From: Bimastos eiseni
Taxonomy: Eukaryota; Annelida; Clitellata; Crassiclitellata; Lumbricidae
Length of the DNA stretch: 64,000 nt
Reading direction: 5' to 3'
Assembly (NCBI GenBank): GCA_959347315.1
Contig: OY365822.1
Span: 11,403,419-11,467,418, forward strand
Part shown: one piece after another, positions 43,150 through 54,531 of the stretch
Layout: each line of letters opens with the position of its first letter
How positions within the stretch are numbered: the first letter of the stretch is position 1
Made by a program: the position numbers and the translations under genes
Notes under the pieces: generated by a model
Database searches by the model: none
Told to the model about the DNA's origin: nothing
The model's input: the letters and a program-made list of their open reading frames with translations, nothing else

Positions 43150-43215
43150 GATATAGCGCCTCTTCAAGAAATCTACTCTAAGGTGTTCTCTGCTCTAGCC
43201 TACATGATGTTGGAT
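43150..43215 (+). repeat. LINE 3'-end hairpin motif
   Basis: GATATAGCGCCTCTTCAAGA then AATCTACTCTAAGGTGTTCT. One arm is mutated relative to 39661-39715. Confidence 0.7.
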
Positions 43216-43356
43216 TATTCTTTCAACGACTGTTATAGCAGTTAGCAGCTAGCAGTAAAGAGTCGCTATAAGCTTGGAACCATCCAATGAATTCCCGTCA
43301 ACAGCTGACAAATGTTCAGAAGAGAAAATCAAAAAAGCCTGAAATCGCATGTTATG

Positions 43357-43357
<1 letters not shown>

Positions 43358-43424
<67 letters not shown>
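43358..43424. repeat. (CA)n microsatellite
   Basis: Perfect CA dinucleotide of about 66 bp. Confidence 0.98.
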
Positions 43425-43427
<3 letters not shown>

Positions 43428-44277
43428 CTTATTTCAATTTAAACGTCAAGTCTCCCATTATACAGCATCCGCTTTTGGAGACCAAAATCATGCATACCAG
43501 AAGAAATTCAAACTTTGTCGAGCTACTGCTATATGTTTACCAACTTGACAGAAATGGTGTGCAAGTGGTAAAGTTGGCCACATGAATAAGTTTAGGAGGC
43601 GAGACTTTGAGAAATCCAAAATTGGAAAATAAAGTGCACCATCATTAACATGCGTTTTGTCTAAGCATAGTTATCGGATATGGACATTTCGTGTACCTTA
43701 AAACTACGGCAAAGCATTGCAATGAAGAAATATGACGGTCCTATGTGGACAATGTTTGTCCATATAAATGTAATCCATTGCGTATGGGCCTACATGACAA
43801 TGAATCGAACGTGACGAGCCGTCGAAAGAGTGGGAGTCATTCATTCTCAGGGTTGACGTCATGAACTGATGACGGTGACGATAATGATAATGATGAAGCT
43901 GACGACGACAATGACGACGACGATGATGATGATTGTGATGCTAATGAAGCATTTGCATGTCCATGTCTCATATCTTAGGTGTCTCTTCAACATGCAATAT
44001 AATGTCTAAAGAGATGAAACATAATTAAAGTCGAAAATGTCTCCCCATATTATATATATTTATATATTGTATACGTTGCAGATGGAAAATGACTGCCTGC
44101 TACCTTTAATATAACATATTTATTACGCATTTGATCTGTATAGGTAACCAATAAAGATGCAATAAGTGTTCTTATAGCTTAAGAAGTGTTTCCTGCTCTT
44201 GAGCGTTTTCTTGATAATGATCACACCTTCGATGGCGCAATTTTAATGATCACAACTAGAAAAGACGACACGAGGTT
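43425..44277. other. No gene seen; GAT/GAC patch
   Basis: GACGACGATGATGATG tract at 43865-43945 and a TATATATTTATATA patch near 44050. Confidence 0.5.
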
Positions 44278-44480
<203 letters not shown>

Positions 44481-44844
44481 AACGACATAATTAAACACAA
44501 GTAGTAACAAAACAAAATCGAGTTATGCATAAAATATGTCCAAGTGTTATTAAAAATCAGCGCAATTAAAATCACATCTTACAACGCGAGACTTCGATTC
44601 CCGCACTCAGCGCAAGCCGTTGCACGTTTTACATATAAGGCAAAACTGGTTATAGCTCCAACCTCTAATACATGTAATTTCATTGTAATAGATTTCGTTG
44701 CAATTAACTTTCTCGTATCTGTCCCAGTGGGGTTTGCCTGTCCCACCCACGGTGACCGGGACTAAATCATCGCGTGCTGCAATAACATTCTACACAAACG
44801 CTCGGACGGGAAACCGGTTCGGTGATTTAGAAACATCAGGGCGG

Positions 44845-44935
44845 AAATGACGTACGATAAGAGATCTCATTAGACGCAAGCACGCATTCGACGTCATAAT
44901 ACGTCGCGACGTCATAGACGTCAAATACGCATAAA
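44845..44935. promoter_or_regulatory. Cluster of CRE/ATF-like ACGTCA motifs
   Basis: Within 90 bp: AATGACGTACG, TTCGACGTCATAATACGTCG, CGACGTCATAGACGTCAAAT and ATACGCATAAACG. Three copies of GACGTCA(T/A), the core of the CREB/ATF site TGACGTCA, lie 280-350 bp upstream of the ATG at 45218, followed by a CpG-rich stretch (44940-45220). A promoter role is inferred. Confidence 0.45.
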
Positions 44936-45217
44936 CGTATTCATCGAGCGTTTTCGTTGCTATAGGGACGGCGCGGATCAGTGCAGTATGGGCGCAGATT
45001 TCCCCTAGGGCGGCAGATCACATGGGCGAAAGGATGCCGCCGTCGGATCGTCTTTGACGGATGATTGAATGGGGGCGACACCACGGGAGATGCGGGGATG
45101 TCCGGGTCCTGAGCCTGGTGTTTACGAATGCGGCAGAGCATGAAGATATGACAATTTGCGTCGATGTCGGACAAGTAATTTGACGGCTGTTATCAGTCGG
45201 ACCCGTACGTCGTCCTG

Positions 45218-45399
45218 ATGGAGTTCTTCGATATTCCGTCTGAAATGTCGTCGAAGGATTTGGCTAACGAGAATAAGGATCGTCCCAAGTGGGACCTATT
45301 CGACGATGACAAACAAACAACCGTCAGAGAGGATATTACAGGGGGGAAGCCACGGTCTTGCGCTGAATTTAAGTCCGCGTTTGATGCTTTTACCTCGTA
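45218..45399 (+). CDS. Candidate first coding exon, unknown protein
   Basis: ATG at 45218 opens 60 codons: MEFFDIPSEMSSKDLANENK, DRPKWDLFDDDKQTTVREDI, TGGKPRSCAEFKSAFDAFT. A strong donor (ACCTC|GTAAGG) falls just before the in-frame TAA, so the exon would end in phase 2 at about 45399. The region upstream is CpG-rich with CRE-like sites. The hydrophilic, acidic sequence suggests a soluble intracellular protein. No family recognised and the next exon was not found. Confidence 0.45.
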
Positions 45400-45562
45400 A
45401 GGCTAATGTAAAAATGTAATAGTGATAATTATTCATTTTCGTTTAAATAATTTCAAACTGACGAACCGCAGTATGAAATGAAACATACCATGAACGAGTA
45501 ATGGAACACAAGCCATTGACGGCTATATAAAATTTAACTGTTATGCGTCTAATTTTGATCAA

Positions 45563-45670
45563 CACCGCCGCTTTGCGAAGGAAGGACTAGTCAACCTTGA
45601 GGGAATACGGGTATCGAACTCGGTTCCTTATCTCTGCGCCCTAGTGTGTGATACATTACTTTATGCCCCT
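45563..45670 (-). mobile_element. tRNA-derived SINE, family A, copy 2
   Basis: Minus strand: GGGGCATAAAGTAATGTATC, then GGCGCAGAGATAAGGAACCG, AGTTCGATACCCGTATTCCC (B box GTTCGATACC) and the shared body AGGTTGACTAGTCCTTCCTT. Matches copies at 15639 and 46863. Confidence 0.7.
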
Positions 45671-45680
45671 TCGTTTGTAG

Positions 45681-45930
45681 TGACATATACATAGCGCATC
45701 TTCAATAAAAACTTATCAGAGGCAATATAATGCCCTAAAGACGGAAGAAGAGGATCTAGCGGTTACGGAATAGATGAGTAAAGACTGAGAAGCTCGTATC
45801 GTATGTTCATTCATTCATTGCGAAAATTTATATAGTCCTTCAAGTTACTACTCAGGAGCGCTCCCGACTCAACCCCGGCTGAAAAGAAAAGTCTTAAGGC
45901 TACTGTAAAATGCATCTGTATAAGGTGCTT
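45681..45930 (-). pseudogene. Two adjacent LINE 3' ends
   Basis: ACATAGCGCATCTTCAATAA (45690) and, 140 bp on, a (CATT)n run followed by AATTTATATAGTCCTTCAAG (45827). The second copy reads on the minus strand as LRLFFSAGVESGALLSS, the worn version of LKTFLFARAWVGSASE. Together they show the layout ORF end, hairpin, then CATT/ATGA tail. Confidence 0.65.
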
Positions 45931-46475
45931 GACAACCCGTTCCGTAAAGATGGACAGATCACATGGAAGCTTCTGTACCATACTGTTGACGTTCTAGTTG
46001 GAGAGCAACTATATAGGTCGATGACTTAACAGAGTATGTTTATGAGCTCTCTGGATCATTCATTCATTACGAAATCGGTCAAAGAGTTTATCCTACTTTG
46101 GCTGAGTCTCTGTCTTATGGACTGACGATCTTCTGTGTTTTCACCTGATCATGATTGGCTTTGTTACGACATCGGTGGATTCCTTGTGCACTAATCACCG
46201 GCGCAATAGAAGTCATGAATTGCAATTACAATATGTCCACTGTGTGTGTCTCTGTTTTTGTGTGTCTCTCCGTCTAAGTTTCCCTGTCTGTTTCTGTTTG
46301 CCGGTCTGTCTGTCTCTTTCTCTCTTAACACACACACACGAACGCACACACACGAACGCGAAAACACACACATACACACACAAACATATATATATAATAT
46401 GTCCGTCTGTCACGCACAACTTCTTGCGATGCAGTGGGTGCGGATATCTGACAATTCTCTGAAGCCCATGCTCCT
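45931..46475. other. No gene; (CA)n-rich patch
   Basis: CACACACACACGAACGCACA-type low complexity at 46327-46400 and TATATA at 46386. Confidence 0.6.
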
Positions 46476-46784
46476 ATGAAAAATGATGACTGTTCGTCGA
46501 CATCGTCCGTCGTTAACGGTCCACGCAAACTGCATGCTAAACACCGCTCAACGAATTCGCAACAGAATCACAAATCAGAATCAAGCGCTTGTAACCCACC
46601 AACATTCGGACAGTTTCAAAACGTGACGCCCAAACAGAAAACGCCGACGGACGGAGCAACGCTGTCCAAGGCTTTCTTTAGATCGTTAATTTCTAAATTG
46701 AGCGCTTGGGACAGTGCTGCATTAATCCAACTCAGCGCTGTCTCTTCGAAGCTTATATTAATTCCTCGTTTAGTTTCAAACTGA
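46476..46784 (+). CDS. Low-confidence open frame
   Basis: An ATG-started 102-codon frame (MKNDDCSSTSSVVNGPRKL, later ATLSKAFFRSLISKLSAWDS) follows a decent acceptor-like tract (CACGCACAACTTCTTGCGATGCAG at 46411-46434), but the frame has a TGA between that site and the ATG. No family and no donor. Listed because it follows the candidate first exon on the same strand; it may be chance. Confidence 0.2.
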   Translation: MKNDDCSSTSSVVNGPRKLHAKHRSTNSQQNHKSESSACNPPTFGQFQNVTPKQKTPTDGATLSKAFFRSLISKLSAWDSAALIQLSAVSSKLILIPRLVSN

Positions 46785-46862
46785 CAAATCGTAGTATGAC
46801 TACAAGTCGTAGTATATATGAACGGATTATGCAAAGTTATTACAGGATTCGAATTGAACAAT

Positions 46863-47015
46863 CGGCAGCCATGCAAGGCGCTCAACATGTTAAACATCTG
46901 ATTGAATTAGGGTTGCCGCCTAGCGAAAGAAGGACAAGTCAACCTTAGGGGATGCGGGACTCGAACTCGGTTCCTCTGTACGGCGCGACAGTTTAAGATC
47001 CAATACACTACGAGC
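46863..47015 (-). mobile_element. tRNA-derived SINE, family A, copy 3
   Basis: Minus strand: GTAGTGTATTGGATCTTAAA near the head, GGAACCGAGTTCGAGTCCCG (good B box), then AAGGTTGACTTGTCCTTCTT and GAGCGCCTTGCATGGCTGCC. Best-preserved B box of the family. Confidence 0.75.
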
Positions 47016-47505
47016 AAAAGTCATTGAGTAAAACCATGGTATTAGACTAACGCCTTAAATCGTTGATTCAAAACCTCCGCTTTCGTCCAATTTCAATGGC
47101 CCAGCTGACTACATTTGTAGCCTCTGCGAAAGAGAGCACGCGGACCGCGGTTTGGTTTGTTTTCCGATGCTGGCTTAGTTTTAAGAGACTCAAATTTCGG
47201 GCTAGCACGATCCCTGCACGGGAACCGTAAATGGCGTGGTATCCATTCAAACGATATACAGTTGCTGTATAAAACAATTACATTTACCCACCAATCAGGT
47301 GAAAGAAAACAGTTTGTTTGGCCAATAGCAGGCCCAGAAATTTTCATGTAAAACACCCATCAAAGTTGGATCAGGCGACAGTGAATCGTGAAAGAAAAAC
47401 TGTCATATGCTCTGAAATCAGTTTCCGCAGACGAAATGAGATGAATGAAGGAAATAGAATTGATAAATAAAATTATAATCGATCATTTATCTACAGCACT
47501 TTCTG
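47016..47505. other. No gene seen
   Basis: Unique sequence. Short frames on both strands near 47068-47356 overlap each other and have no support. Confidence 0.4.
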
Positions 47506-47720
47506 CTTAACGACACTGAGTTATAGGTCTAAGCAATATGAATAATGTCGCAAACACGAAAATGGTCGCCAAGATGACTAGGGTCACCACAATGATTAGG
47601 GTCGCCAAAGATGAATAGTTTTGCAACATGAATAGGGTTGCAAAGATGAACAGGGCAGCCAAGATGAATAGGGTCACCCGATGCTTTATCCAGGCTGCGG
47701 AATGGCTATACTCAAGTATA
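47505..47720. repeat. Degenerate AAGATGAATAGGGTCGCC tandem units and module traces
   Basis: About seven units of the form AAGATGAATAGGGTCRCC lie between 47565 and 47680. They are flanked by fragments of the GGCAGTGCCAG module: CTTAACGACACTGAGTTATA (47507) and GCTTTATCCAGGCTGCGGAA (47683). Confidence 0.65.
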
Positions 47721-48360
47721 ATAATAATAATAATAATAATAAAAATAATAATAATAATAGCAATAATAATAATAAAACTAATAGTAATGATAATGATATT
47801 GACTATGATAATGATAATAATAATAATAATAATAATAATTTTTATACCGTCACTCATATTAGCATTTCTGCATTTATGTCAGATTGTTTTTTTTCTCAAT
47901 AAATAATAATAATAATAGTAGTAGTAGTAGTGATGGAAGTAGTGGTGGAAGTGGAATTAGTAGTAGACTAGTATCAGTGTATAGGTGGAAGTGGAAGTAG
48001 TAGTGGAAGTCAGTAGTAATAGTAGTAGTAGTAGTAGTAGTAGTAGTAGGTGGAGTAGTAGTAGTAGTAGTAGGAGGAGGAGGAGGAACAGGAGAAAAAA
48101 GAGTGACAATGACATTGATAATGATAAAGATAATAATAATAATAATACTAATGGTTGTAGTAATAGTAGCAGTAGAAGTAGCAGTAGTAGGGAGGGAAGT
48201 AGGGGAAGTAGTAGTAGTAGTAGTGTACTAGTGGAAGTGGAAGTAGTAGGGGGAGTAGTTGGGGCAGTAGTAGGAGGAGAAGGAGGGGAAGGAATAGTGG
48301 CGGTGGAAGTGATGATGGCAGCAGCAGCATCAGTTGTAGTAATAGTAATAGTAGTGTAAT
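47720..48360. repeat. (AAT)n and (AGT/AGG)n trinucleotide arrays
   Basis: AAT units at 47722-47850 and AGT/GGA units at 47905-48355. Poly-Ser, poly-Leu or poly-Ile readings are artefacts. Confidence 0.95.
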
Positions 48361-48729
48361 CATCCTTATAATTATTATTCTGTTCAACGAAGCGCAATTC
48401 AGTAAAACTAAGTGTACCGCAGTTATGCTAATGTAATATCAGATTAGTCAAACGGCGAATGATGAATGGAAAGAAATGACAATTAGAACCATCGATTCAA
48501 CCTTTGCTCCAATAACGCAGTCGTTAACACACCATAATATCTATCAATTCCTTTCAGATTAGACCACTGTCGCACTTAACAGCATGATGCGAATAATAAT
48601 AATAATCGCTATTTTACAGTTCTTGTGAATATTTATTAACACCATACAAAATAGGCCTGGTGTAATATGATGCATGAATTGTCTAGTGCAATGTAACGCC
48701 GTGTAATATCGATTTAATGTGAGGTAATA

Positions 48730-49382
48730 TATTGACAGACAGAGACAGGGACTGAGACAGATACAGACACAGAGACTGAGACAGACACTGAAACGGAGAG
48801 ACAGAGAGAGAGGAAGAAGGGAAGACAGACAGACACAAAGCCAGATAGACATAAAGACCCAAAGACAGAAATAGAGAAACAGAGACAGCGACAGATACAG
48901 GGACAGATACGCAGATAGACAGATAAACAGACATACACAGATAGAGACAAGGAACAATTCTTTTTTGAGCATATTGTACGTGATGGGGGCTCTGTCCCAC
49001 CGTGCCCCCAAAGTTCCATCGGGTGACGAACGACCCCATTCGCGAACTGTCGGCGCAGTTATGGTGATGACGAAGGGCAACGATTGCGGATGTGAGCGAT
49101 CGTTTTTCTCCAACCCCTCCGTGAAAATGAATTAGAAAAAGATTATCCATCTTAAGGAATAATAGCAAAGCACCGGGTTTTCAGAATGCCTGCGGTTGAG
49201 TGCAGTCATCGGAACTAAGCGGATCATGCGTTTGGTGTCAACTGTTTTACCGTAAACGATTCGTCTATCGGGGCTGTGGGATACGTGAAGACTATAGAGA
49301 CGTGGAGGGTATTAAAAAGACTAAGATTCCAAAGAGAGACAGACGGATGGACAGAGAGAGAGAGAGAGAGAGATAGATAGAT

Positions 49383-49417
<35 letters not shown>

Positions 49418-49780
49418 CTTTTAGAGGCAGAGACAGAAGCAGAGACAGAGAGAGACAGAGGCTGAGACAGAGAAACAGAGACATACAGACTGGTAGACAG
49501 ACAGACATAGATAGAGAGAGAAGACAGACAGACAGACAGAGACAGACGTATATACAGAGGAAAAGATATACATTGACACATAGAAATAGAGACAGCGAGA
49601 CATAGGCAAAGAGAGAGAGACAGAGCAACAGAGACAATGACAAAGACAGAGAACAACCAATACCAGAACAGGCAGACACCAAGACAGAGGCATATAAATA
49701 TTTACCAAGTAATAGACACACAAACAGATAGACAGACAGGACAGATAGGTACAGAGACAGACACCAACACGGGCAAACAG
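48730..49780. repeat. GACA/GAGA low-complexity arrays flanking unique DNA
   Basis: GACAGAGACAG-type at 48733-48955, unique DNA at 48956-49325, then GAGAGAGATAGATAG and GACAGACA types at 49330-49780. Confidence 0.9.
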
Positions 49781-49869
49781 AGAGACACCAATATCAACAG
49801 ACGTATTCAAAGAAGTAGAAAAAATTGATGAATCGTACACACCAGACGAACTAATGATGACAAGTTTAT

Positions 49870-50260
49870 GGCTGTGTTTGGGAGAGTTTGATGTTTGGCA
49901 AATTGTGTGATCTGGTTCCGCAAACTGTAGATTCAGTTTTGATGGATTTAGGAGGAAACCGTTTATCAGGAGCTAACGGTTTACAACTTTACAGCCTTTG
50001 CACAAAGGGCGATGTTGCCGCATCTGGCATTTTCAGAGGAAAGGGACGTGTTTAGTGGTGTGTCGTCGGCATACTGATGGTTTTGGATGGCGAAAGATTG
50101 ATGAAAGTGGAGAAAAGCAAAGGACCGAGAATTCTATACCCATGGAAGGGATGTCTGGAGCAGTGTGTCGTCAGCTATACTAGCGGATGGAAAATTTCAG
50201 ATAGGCCAATGCAGAATCAAAGGCTATGAAAAATTGCCTTCCTTCCAGGTAGGAATTGGG
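49870..50260 (-). pseudogene. Decayed LINE RT palm fragment
   Basis: The minus strand gives HQYADDTPLNTSLSSENARC then NIALCAKAVKL and, after a frame change, LLINGFLLNPSKLNLQFAEP. This matches RT block 5 (QYADD, the catalytic Asp pair) through the WxxxNGLxLNPSKTE block of CR1-like LINEs. The upstream GVPQGS block is barely recognisable. Confidence 0.8.
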
Positions 50261-50279
50261 AACTCGAACGGTATAGAGT

Positions 50280-51500
50280 ATCACCAGTGAAGCCAGGAAA
50301 TCTTGCACGCGGGCAAGACGCGGTTTATCGTTCATTGCATCCAAGTCGGTCAAAGTTAATTCAATTATACATTATGAAGATTTATATAGCTTCCAATCAA
50401 GGTTACTTTTCAGAAGTTTTAAGGCGTGTATCAAAAGTTATCAGAGCGGACCCAGGAGTACAAGCGCATCGCCAACGGGAGCTTGTTCCAGATTTTAGGC
50501 GTCGATAGAGCCGTTATCGAAATTAAAGAGTACCGGTATGCAATTTGTGAATTTGAGAAGAGCGCTGGTTTTAAAACATTCTGTAGTTGTCTCACTGGAA
50601 TGGCCAGACATGAAACAATATTTAAATATTTATTGAAGCGAGTTGATTTTTGAAAAGCCTGTTACTCGCAAGGTAGCCTATTCTAACAGGGACGAGTTGC
50701 TCTAGAATATTGGAAAGAGTTTTGAAATTTAGTATCAATAAGACAGAGGTCTTTAAGTGGCCTAATTATAATGCTAGGCTTTGCAAGGTGGTGAAAAACG
50801 GTCCAGACAAGTTGTACTTATCGGTGTACATGTAGCCTATATAAGAGGGTCATCGGGAACTGTTGAATTGTTCCACAAGTGGTCGATGTCTCAAGATAAG
50901 AATGCGTATAATTAGATTAGATTTAAGTGGGTGATGTTTTGGGCTCAAGAATACTCTTTTAAAACCCATCTCGTTGGTGACCGTAGAGCATTCCGACGTG
51001 AGCAGCTGTGGAGTGGATAGCAGACGAAGGTGAATGTCAATGTGGCGGCAGAATCGAGGGGATCCAGGCTTGTTCATTTCATAGAGTCTGACCTTGTAGA
51101 AAGTTGATGCCACTCTCTGTAGACTCCGCTTCACAAGGCAAGGGGTCTAACGAACCGGCTACCGTATTCCGCACGTCAGCTATTCTATCGTAAACGGGCC
51201 ACGGCCACGTCCAAAACGAAATCCCAGAGGTCATGAAAATCCGTCACGCGGAGCCTCTCCATCCCAGCCTTCCCTCATACTACCAAACCGCAAGAGGGCC
51301 GTTGCATTGACCTTTGTAGATTTGCTCAGGGTCACCCGAGCGACGACAGAGTCCTGGTCGTTTTATTAAAGATCGATCAACTGATTGACCTACCCACTCC
51401 CAGGTGGCGTCGGCTTCATTCCGGGACATCATCTGATCGATGATCCCTTCATCCTCCCGCCTGAATCCGTGCCCCTATACGTCGTGATATAATCAGCTAT
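50280..51500. other. No firm gene
   Basis: GATTTATATAGCTTCCAATC (50381) resembles the LINE 3'-end motif. On the minus strand near 51378-51450, CGGATTCAG precedes an open stretch REDEGIIDQMMSRNEADATW ending at a TGG|GTAGGT donor. The acceptor is weak, so I do not call an exon. Confidence 0.35.
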
Positions 51501-51639
51501 TTATATAGCACAGCAATACGGATTTGTTTCCATTTGCCGGACGATGAAACCGCCGCCATTCAATCGACGGACACAGGAGAAGACGTCCGCGGATTGGGTT
51601 TAAAAAAGCGATTTCCAGTTTCGGCTCTGAATTTCTGCT

Positions 51640-51860
51640 TCAGTCTCATCGTAATTCCTAAAATCCTTTCAATATTGGACTATGTTTCGTGGCTCATCCA
51701 AAGTCCATTCAGACATGGACTTTGGATGATTGTCCTATAGTCCTATTAGCCATTAACCGTGTCTTATGGCGCATCCTAAAGTCCTTTCAACCATGGATCA
51801 TATCTTGTGGATTATCCTAAACTTAAACTCCTTTCATCACTTTACCATATCTCCTAACAG
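51640..51860. repeat. Degenerate 40-bp tandem repeat with a perfect hairpin
   Basis: Units around CCTAAAGTCCTTTCAACCAT then GGATCATATCTTGTGGATTAT recur four or five times. At 51696-51727 ATCCAAAGTCCAT and ATGGACTTTGGAT form a perfect 13-bp stem with a 6-nt loop. Confidence 0.7.
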
Positions 51861-52107
51861 GGTTACTCCTTGCCTATCCAATCATCCAATAGATAACTCT
51901 CGGTGCCGATGAGTTTTGACGATGGCCTCAATATGCGCCACATAAACCTTGAAGGCTTCTTATGCAACAGTCCGCATGAGTCCTGACACATAGGCGCTCT
52001 ATCTGTCACGGTTACATTAGCTTACGATGAGAATATTTATGTCGGTCTTCGTCGGGACCACATTTAGAGAGGCAATAAATATTCGCTATAAAACACCTTA
52101 GATGGAC

Positions 52108-52205
52108 CCACGCAACTCCTCCACTGTTTGGACTTTGACAGTGTCAGTCCCAAGCCTGGAGAAAGGAGGAGGACGACACCAAATCATATACGATATGGAA
52201 CGGTG
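52108..52205 (+). repeat. GGCAGTGCCAG module, plus-strand copy
   Basis: CTCCTCCACTGTTTGGACTT, GACAGTGTCAGTCCCAAGCC, TGGAGAAAGGAGGAGGACGA. Confidence 0.75.
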
Positions 52206-52499
52206 TTAGAAAATCAACACACACCATGCTCTCGTGGAGGACGCAGTCAGATAATTGTTTTACGACTAGCCGACCGAGTATCTCCTGAGGAAGATTGTCG
52301 ACCGCTTTTCTTCTTAAAGTGACAGCCTTTGGTCGTCAATCGGTTGACTTTGGATCCCTTGGGGGTAGCAAAAGAGCAGGAAACTTATGAGTATTGTCCA
52401 TGCGACAGCATGACCGATGTTAGCCAGTCACTTTGTGTTATTTAGTAGGGGTTACGGGTTGGTGTAATAACGAACAACAGGAGCGTGTGAGATGTCCTT

Positions 52500-52625
52500 A
52501 TGAGGGCTCAATTGTTGACTCTGACCTTTCTGACTTTTAACCCCAACCTTCTGACCTTCGATCCTCACCGAGTAAACGATGGTCTGACCTCCTGGGCTTT
52601 GACCCTGACCTTCTTGGCATGCAAC
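52500..52625. repeat. TGACCTT-rich imperfect repeats
   Basis: Seven or more TGACC/CTGACCTTC units in 120 bp (GACTCTGACCTTTCTGACTT, CCTTCTGACCTTCG, GGTCTGACCTCC, TTGACCCTGACCTTC). They look like nuclear-receptor half-sites but may be a worn minisatellite. Confidence 0.55.
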
Positions 52626-52689
52626 CTGGTGATAGTGATAATTATAATAATATAAATGTCATAATTATAACGATGCTGTTGCTGATAAT

Positions 52690-52810
52690 GCTGCTGCTGC
52701 TGCCGTTGCTACTGTAGATGATGGCGATGATGAAGATGACGATGATGACGACGACGACGACGATGATGATGATGATAAAGGTAGTAGTAGTAGTGGTGAT
52801 GATGACATCT
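52690..52810. repeat. (GCT), (GAT/GAC), (AGT)n triplets
   Basis: Compound triplet tract of about 120 bp. Confidence 0.9.
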
Positions 52811-53087
52811 GTATCTGTACAAGGCGTCTTGGTTGTCTCGCCTAGAAATACTTTATCTTAAACGCAGCGAACCGTCCTAATGGCCGCGTCGCTATAAGTT
52901 TGTGCGCATATCAAGCTTAATAAGAAAGAAAGAAAGAACTCGATTGCGCTGGCTCATGAGTCGCGATGTATACACAAACGCATTACTTAATGTACACGTG
53001 TAGCGTCCTTCCTGGATTCTATCTCAGGGATTCGTATACTCGGTCCTTACCCTTCAATCGATCGATACCATTCCCTGTCGCACAGCT

Positions 53088-53115
53088 CTTCACTCTACCG
53101 CGCAGTAGAGTGAAG
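53088..53115. other. Perfect hairpin
   Basis: CTTCACTCTAC and GTAGAGTGAAG form a perfect 11-bp stem around CGCGCA. No following T-run. Possibly a remnant of a palindromic element. Confidence 0.7.
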
Positions 53116-53649
53116 TGGTCGTTGCCTTTGCCAGATCTTCTGCGGTACAACACCCTGTAGACTAATATTATTAGCCTCGCTATAGTCAGTCCAACGAGAT
53201 GGAATTCCAACGAGATGGAATCGGTTGCCTAGCATCCTACGACACGAACGCCTCGGGTTTACTTTATCTCTATAGGCTTACCAAGGAATCTATATTAAAA
53301 AATCTGCTTACATGTTTCACTCTTAAACATAGGCCTAGATGTCTCCCCATTTTAATGTTTGCTTCTAATTGAAAATAGAATATTTTAAACCTTCAAAGGC
53401 ATTTTTATTTTGCTGACATAGTTAATTTTCTTCCTGACAAAAGGTTAACGAATCAGCTTATGTCAAAAAGATGTGACCATTTATTATCCCGTTTATCGTC
53501 CATAAACTAGTGACACAACGTTACATAGGGACCTTCCAGTCCTGTGCATAATAGGTAATAAGGCCTATAAAACGTAAGCCCTTGAGAACCATTGCGATCT
53601 AAAATGTAGATACATCTTCGTTCTGCTGTTCATGGTGATCTTGCCTTTA
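53116..53649. other. No gene seen
   Basis: A 17-bp direct duplication (CCAACGAGATGGAATTC / CCAACGAGATGGAATCG) lies at 53189-53222. The rest is unique AT-rich DNA. Confidence 0.4.
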
Positions 53650-53760
53650 TCCCCAGCCAGACCTTGCGCTGGGCAGCCTTGCAACGTCGTCGCGCCATCC
53701 GTCTAAACTATCTTACATATAATTACGTGTAGCAGTAATAGCCAGTGACCCCACCCGATT
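53650..53760 (+). pseudogene. Short LINE C-terminal remnant
   Basis: The plus strand reads QTLRWAALQRRRAIRLNYLT then YNYV and stop, matching the LxWxxLxxRRxxxRLxLxYK block found after the RT domain of Jockey/CR1-like elements. Confidence 0.55.
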
Positions 53761-54494
53761 CACCCTTCATCGGCTCTTTGATGGTGCTTCTAAATCATTC
53801 TGTTTGAAGCTGATTCTCAGAAAGAGATGACACATATTAATATTGTCCCTAATGATACTACCATTTAATTCGATTCAAACTGACAAAACGCAGAATGATA
53901 GCATGAAAGAATGATAACATGAAAGAGTAGAATGTTTGAAACACATGATAGCAAGTTCAAACAAAAGTCGATTTAATACATGTGATTATACAATTAGAAT
54001 TAAATTACAATCAATCGTCATCTGCTCTCTTAATAAGTGCCATGCTATATGCTGACCATGATTACAAATCGATTTAAAATAGGCTATTAGCCTATTAGCC
54101 TATGATAGTGGCTATTAGCAACTATCATTATATGCGAAGAATTAAAGAGATGCAAGGAGGCGCATCGACCTGCGTTCAGAACAATACGGACAAGACGTTC
54201 TCTCACTGCATCCCATTGTTTCCCCCTTCTGCCTCCTCCTCCTCCTCCTCGTCGTCTTCTACTTCATCCTTTTGCTATCATCGCTTTAATTTCCAAGTAA
54301 TTTGATTATGGACCGGGTGCGATGTTGACTCCGATCACGTTGTCTTTCTTCCAGGGTCGCTGCAGATACTCTGCCTCTGATTCTGTAATGGTTCTCCTTT
54401 TAATAAGAGCCGCGCGTCGAATCGAGTTTATCCAAGACAGAGAAAGGAAGGTGCGAAGACCGACAGAGAGCTGACTCTAGATAGTCAGATATAT

Positions 54495-54500
54495 AGATGG

Positions 54501-54531
<31 letters not shown>

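Noticed and set aside
44941..45174. Minus-strand frame CRIRKHQAQDPDIPASPVVS...
   Set aside because: Starts at TTG with a stop just upstream and a weak acceptor. It overlaps the CpG-rich presumed promoter of the plus-strand exon.
47957..48397. Poly-Leu/poly-Ser frames around 48 kb
   Set aside because: AGT/AGG triplet repeat translation.
51378..51450. Possible mini-exon REDEGIIDQMMSRNEADATW with GTAGGT donor
   Set aside because: Donor is good, but the acceptor tract is purine-rich and the exon is too short to judge alone.
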